In this document: positions 58,856 through 64,000 of the stretch, piece by piece
How the letters are laid out: each line of letters opens with the position of its first letter
How positions within the stretch are numbered: position 1 is the first letter of the stretch
From: Drosophila miranda
Lineage: Eukaryota; Arthropoda; Insecta; Diptera; Drosophilidae
Direction of reading: 5' to 3'
Length of the DNA: 64,000 nucleotides
Assembly: GCF_003369915.1 (NCBI RefSeq)
Contig: NC_046675.1
Span: 4,402,001 to 4,466,000 of the forward strand
Translations under genes and position numbers: made by a program
Notes under the pieces: model-generated
Told to the model about the DNA's origin: nothing
Databases searched by the model: none
The model's input: the letters and a program-made list of their open reading frames with translations, nothing else

Positions 58856-60124
58856 ACCACATTCATTGCCGTCAATTAATCAGCATTGAAATGATATGCA
58901 ACTTAAATGGCATTTGCTTATCGATATTTTAATTATATTCCGACGTCTAGTGCAAATCAAAATTATTATCAATTATATATTTGAATAATTCGAATTATTT
59001 AAATACCTAAAGTGACAGGCATTGTGATAAATGTGAATGTGAATGGGTTAAACGATGAATTATTATTATTATTTATGTGGTTAAATGTCAATCAATGATT
59101 ATTTTGTTGGAAAAACATATAAAAGTCTTTATGAAGGAAAGCAAGTAACATCTTAAAGATGTTTAAACATTTTACATCGCTGCTTTGCATTAAATATAAT
59201 ACTGGATCAAAAACATTCAAGTCAGGCACAAATTATTGCATCTTTCGAGGAAAGAAAAATGTTAATATCAGCATGTCAGGCTCAAGGCAATTTCATTTTA
59301 AAGGCACTTTCAACATGAGAAAACCAATCAAGATTTGCCAAGACCTAGGTATGACACAGAAAAGGGTAATATGTAAAAGGCAACTTCCATCTCTGCTCTA
59401 ACAATGCTCACTAATTGGTATCATATTCGCATATTGCAGTTGCATATAAGACGAGCATCAAATACATTTTAGAGCGTAGCAATTTATATTGAAAATTCCG
59501 TATGAAATTTATGCTCCAAAAAGTACGCACATCTAAATAGGAAAATGAAAAGAAATGGAATCTTTTGGTAGAGCAATGGGAGGGCAAAGGAGGGATACCG
59601 TGCAACATTCCACAAGGCCCCCCCCGCCTTTGTAGATCTGCATGCTGGAAAGGAAAAAGGAAAGCAAAATCTAAATGTTTCGCTTGCCATCCAACAAATA
59701 TCCGTTGAACGTATGGATACATCTATATCTGCCATACATACGAATGAGTATGTATGTGTAGTACATAGATATCCATCTGGAGGAGCACATGCCATGGCTC
59801 CGTGGTGCTCCTTTGGGAGCAACTGGGTTGAAAATGACACACCATGAAATTACATTTATGCCTGCAGTGCAAATACTTTACAGTTATGAACATGTCGCTT
59901 TCTGCCAACTGAAGAGGAGGTTGGAAGAGTGGGAAGACCTCTCCACGAGACTGTATCTAATACACTTGAAACTTTGTTGCCGGGGCGCCGACCGACGCCC
60001 CGTCTCAATGGGTTGTCGTTGTCGTTGTCGCCCCTCTGTCCCTCTATCCCTCTGTCCTGCGTCTCTGAATTGAGGTTTCCAATGTACTACGTCCGCAGTC
60101 AAATGTCACTTTTGCCACTTGGAG

Positions 60125-60150
60125 GCAGCAGCAGCAGCAGCAGCAGCAGC
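60125..60150. repeat. AGC trinucleotide repeat
   Basis: Eight AGC units; a similar (AGC)7 tract lies at 51918-51940. Confidence 0.9.
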
Positions 60151-62165
60151 ACGAGTAGTTCTGCAGAATATGCTGCAAATATTTGTACAGTTGCTGTGGC
60201 AGTTGCAGGCACTCTGGGCCCCGTCAGTAACATTACTCATACGCAGCGTGTTTGATTAAATTAGTAGGGAAATGTGCTGCCTTGCCCCTGTCCATGTCCT
60301 GTCCGGGTTGCAGTCAAAGTGGCATAAACATAAATGCCGCTGCCATGTTAATAATTAAGCTGACAAATTACATCCTACGGGACCCTATCTCATCCCTATC
60401 ACTATCGCTTCGTGTTAGTTGGAAAGTTATGCAAATATTTTGCTGCTCGGGCACATAACTGTGTCAACTTCTTCCTTCTGGAAGGGATGCAGGCATTTCA
60501 CTTCTGTCTCTGTGGCAACACTTGAGCCGACGTTGGCTTAATTAAAAACGGACTGCAAGCGAAATTCTATCAAATTGCAAATTGTTTCCGCTCGTAACCC
60601 GAGAACGTTCCCATTGCCCGGGTGCGGCCAGTCCCGACCAGCAGGGGATGGGATGGGACAGAGGCAACTATAAGCTTGCAACACCTCATTTAAGCGCTTT
60701 GTGTTGCAAATTTTTTATGTATTAAATTACAATCTGCCACGGCTTGTTTGTTGTTCTTCGCAGACGACATCGCAGCCATGGCAGTAACCGTGGCGGCAAC
60801 AGCTACATCCAACCAAAGCAAACAATTCGGCGTCAAAGAGACAGACAGTGGGAGACGGAGACGGTAGGAGGGGGGGATATAGCCATTGCCGATCCCTGAA
60901 ACTGAAACACAATGCCAGCCATCCAGCTAAATAAACAAACAGATGCAATAAACGAGTGCGAATCTGGCTCGGTTCGTGAACAGGGACTGAGTCCATAAGC
61001 TCTGTGTACAGACTGCAGATTGAAATGTATCTATAAGTGGAAATGCCCTTGCTTCAATGTCAGTGGCATCAGTGCGGTCAGCAGTTTCAATTTTTAAGAT
61101 AAATGTTTCGGCAGAGAGATTGATAAAGGAATTACAACAACCAGTAATCAATGGCATAGCTTCCAGGAAAACAGAATCGATCCGATCCGATTCGATTCGA
61201 TCAAGGGCAATGTTAAAACGCTTTCAAGTGCCGCTGGGCCATCAGTGAATTTCCTTTGAATGCAAAAGATAAACAGATGAAAAGATATGACAGAAATCGC
61301 CTACCGTTCGGTCCACACACATACTCGTACTCGTACTTTTATTTAAAAGTGTTCTTCCGTTTCGTAAATTGAAAAATGGATGAATTTAATGAAGCCGAAT
61401 GCAATTAAATGTAATTGCATATCAATTGCATTGCGTTTCAATGAGTCCGCAGACTGTCACTTTTTTTTTATTTACGATGAATTTAATCGAAAACATTCTT
61501 TAAGTCTCTCGTTTATACACGGAGTCACAGATGATGCGAGCGAATGTTGGTTTGGAAGGTACGGGAATGGCAATGGCAGTGGGAATGGGAACTATGAAAA
61601 TATTTACAAACCAGAGAACGGTTATTCTTGCCTTTGCCTGAAGTCTGCCTGAGGCATCTACAGCGCCCTCGCTTAAAGCGGTAAACCCGCATCATGACCA
61701 GAATTCTCGACCCCAACTCCAGGTCCGACTCCCGTCTCCCGTCTCCAACTGCCAGCAAAACAAAATGCAAATTTTGAACGGCAGTGAATTTTTCTTTTGT
61801 TTTCGCTGCACCGCAACTTCCGCATTGTTGACCATGAATAAAAATTTAAGTTCTTATTGTTGGGGACACACCACAGCAGGCAGGGCAGGCACGTGGGCCG
61901 CGGAAACCCGAATAAACACAATCTGCCCATGTTTGCCATCCCACGCCCACGAGAAAGAACTTGCGCTCCATTGATTTTTTGGGCTCCTCTTTCGCTCCGC
62001 TGCAGCGCCGCGGCGCGTCGTTCTCCATCTCCCAGGGGTCAAGTGGGATTCGCTGAGGTTTCTCAGTTCCAAGACTTTCTAAACCAGGAACGCCATTAAT
62101 CTAGCAAGTGTCCAGCAGTATGACTAAATTAATTTTTGTTCTGGTCGCCACAGAACACCACCAGG

Positions 62166-62206
62166 CGGCAGGCAGCAGGCAGCAGGCAGAAGGCAGCAGG
62201 CAACAG
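62166..62206. repeat. GGCAGCA minisatellite
   Basis: About six copies of the heptamer GGCAGCA with small changes. Confidence 0.8.
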
Positions 62207-62512
62207 GAGAGCTTGTACTCTGGTCGTGATTTATAGAGCACTCATTTAGAAAGTTGCTCAACAAGCATCGGAGGCAGCTGCCTGTTGCACATTGTTGGGC
62301 CAGAACAGTTCCTTGTTACAGTTTTGTCGTGCCTGCCACAGTTGTTCTCCTTGGTGTTGCTGTTGCGGCTCCTCCTCCTCCTCTGCTTCTCGACTATGCC
62401 TTGGGGCCACTTTTCGGTGGAGCTTGTTCTGTTTGAGTTTAATGAATGACATTTGCTGCTCGGACAGAGTTTGATTGAGTTGTTTTTGACTAGCCATGAT
62501 GGGCAATTGGCA

Positions 62513-62579
62513 ATGGACGATTGGACGATGGACATTGCTGGACGATGGACGATGCCTGACGATTCACGATAGACGATTG
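62513..62579. repeat. GACGAT-containing minisatellite
   Basis: GGACGAT or GACGAT occurs six times in 67 bp with variable spacers; related words are ACGAT and GGACATT. Confidence 0.8.
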
Positions 62580-64000
62580 CCACTGTCAACTGGTTAATTG
62601 GAAATCGCATTCAACGATCTCCACCCTCTCCGCCTCCTCGTCTAGAGGGAACACCAATTAACCAACCAACCTGTACACCTGTACGCTGCAGAACGAACCA
62701 ACCCGAGGTGCGGGGCGTGGCGATTCCATTCATAAATTTGTGCATAAATCTTGATTTATATATGAGGCCAACTGGCCTCCAGTGTCTTCTTTTATCAGGC
62801 AGCCATAAATTATTTGATGCGCTTAAACGTTTTATCGCAATTTAAAGAGGACTGCCACCCTCAATGTTTATGACAATATTTTGGCACCGACAATATATAT
62901 GTATATACAACCCATACCATATACTATATTATATATCACCCTATCTCCTCCTTCTATATATTGGCAAGTGTCCAAGTAAGCAGCAAAAATATTTTCGTGT
63001 TTTATGAGCTCTTTGGCTAAAAGCGAGTTTTTATGGCTTTGTTGACGCTTGCAAGCGCCACAACATTTTAAGGGTCAATGGAGAGTACGAGTGAGTATGT
63101 GACAAGCTCCAGCAGCTATAATATCATCATCATCATCATCATGATGATGGGGAGAAATCATCATACATATCATACTTGGGTGCATCATGAGCTGCATTTT
63201 AGCTCTGGGGAACTTCGGTTAGACCTTGTTATTCGTTTATCATTGTCATATTTCATTTGGTGTGTAAACGTGTCTGAATTGGCTTATTCCCAGTCATGTA
63301 GAGTTTGCTTTTAAAGCTGTTGGGCTTCCTATTACGATTATTTACTGTAAAGCGGAAGTATAGGGCTTCAGCTATTGCCGGGCTTATGCAAGAGATTTGC
63401 TGGTGGCCAAGAGGCGATCAACGAAGGAAGCTATAGAACTCTCAAATATTTATTTGAAATACTTCTAGTATCTATAGTCATATCAGAGGAGTTATGGTAT
63501 ATTCTGATGAGTTTTCTCTGTACGTACAAGTTTTTCCTAACTCAATTTTGATTTATGCAGCCCACCTTCCTCACAGCCCTCGCCATCAATCAGCACTTTT
63601 CAGGAAGCTGGTCTTTTTTCCAACACAAAAGGTAAATTAATTGTTTTAGGCCAGGCCGTAAGCCCACAACAAAGAATTTCTATGTGAGTGGTAGAGATGG
63701 TCTGGTGGAGGGTCTGTTGCCATCAGCTAAAGCAAATAAATTGAGTTTTGAGCCAGTCGTTGAGTGAGAGACAAAGGATCTCAATGGCTGCAGAGCAAAG
63801 CCAGTCAGGAGCATTGATGTGGCTTTAAGTGTCAGCAATCATAATGAAATATTGGCAGTGCAGACTGCCTCTCAGTGAGAGGGCCACAGACCAGGGATGC
63901 AGGCATTGTACAAACACAAAGGGACACCCGTGCCGGACACCGGAGGACACACGTGGATACATCTGGATACATCTGGAATATGGCCAGGATATGGCCAAGA

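Larger units (their letters stand above)
53879..64000. other. Gene-poor, simple-repeat-rich region to the right edge
   Basis: About 10 kb without a supported gene. It contains CAGACA, TACTCG, AGC, GGCAGCA and GGACGAT repeats and a run of 20 C. Frames such as 62258-62497 (minus), which starts MASQKQLNQTLSEQQMS, are too short and too Glu/Gln-rich to call. Confidence 0.5.

Noticed and set aside
62258..62497. Small minus-strand frame starting MASQKQLNQTLSEQQMS
   Set aside because: It reads somewhat like protein but is short and Glu/Gln-rich, with a CTCCTC repeat inside and no supporting signals. Kept only as a weak candidate.

Overview
This is a piece of a Drosophila nuclear genome. The genes have fly-type exon structure, with introns of about 50 bp up to several kb, GT-AG junctions and dipteran-like proteins. 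The intergenic DNA is full of microsatellites, and the promoters carry the Drosophila core element GGTCACACT (Motif 1). The degenerate dispersed repeats and the abundance of simple repeats would fit the obscura group, but that is a guess. The gene set resembles the distal end of chromosome arm 3R (Muller element E) of D. melanogaster, again from memory.

Layout. (1) 1-2210, minus: a partial gene of unknown function with a WGRPGGGAP motif and a poly-His tract, running off the left edge. (2) 4585-21333, minus: an 8-exon trans-polyprenyl (decaprenyl) diphosphate synthase, qless/PDSS1, for the coenzyme Q side chain. Its first intron is 9.6 kb and contains a striking array of seven palindromes at 31-32 bp spacing. 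(3) 22552-26344: a compact housekeeping block with mRpL32 (+), mitochondrial methionyl-tRNA formyltransferase (-, tail to tail with mRpL32) and a coiled-coil/zinc-finger gene that looks like spindle-F (+). The promoters of the two plus-strand genes share a duplicated module of about 200 bp that ends in Motif 1. (4) 28081-32807: two tandem secreted alpha-carbonic anhydrases. (5) 35587-38198: a complete 9-exon DEG/ENaC (pickpocket) sodium channel subunit. (6) 40653-44429: a 5'-truncated Jockey-clade non-LTR retrotransposon on the minus strand, with an intact ORF2, a 31-nt poly-A and an 11-bp target-site duplication. (7) 44430-64000: almost 20 kb with no convincing gene except one candidate two-exon 80-residue gene at 53587-53878. 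The rest is simple-sequence-rich, presumably intergenic or intronic DNA.

Functionally, three neighbouring genes (qless, mRpL32, MTFMT) serve mitochondria, in ubiquinone synthesis, the large ribosomal subunit and initiator-tRNA formylation. The carbonic anhydrases and the ENaC-type channel are extracellular or membrane proteins of the kind used in ion and pH handling, but nothing in the sequence shows that they work together. All multi-exon coordinates were worked out by hand from reading frame and splice-site phase. They close in frame for every gene reported, but an error of a base or so is possible, for example around 23701-23761.
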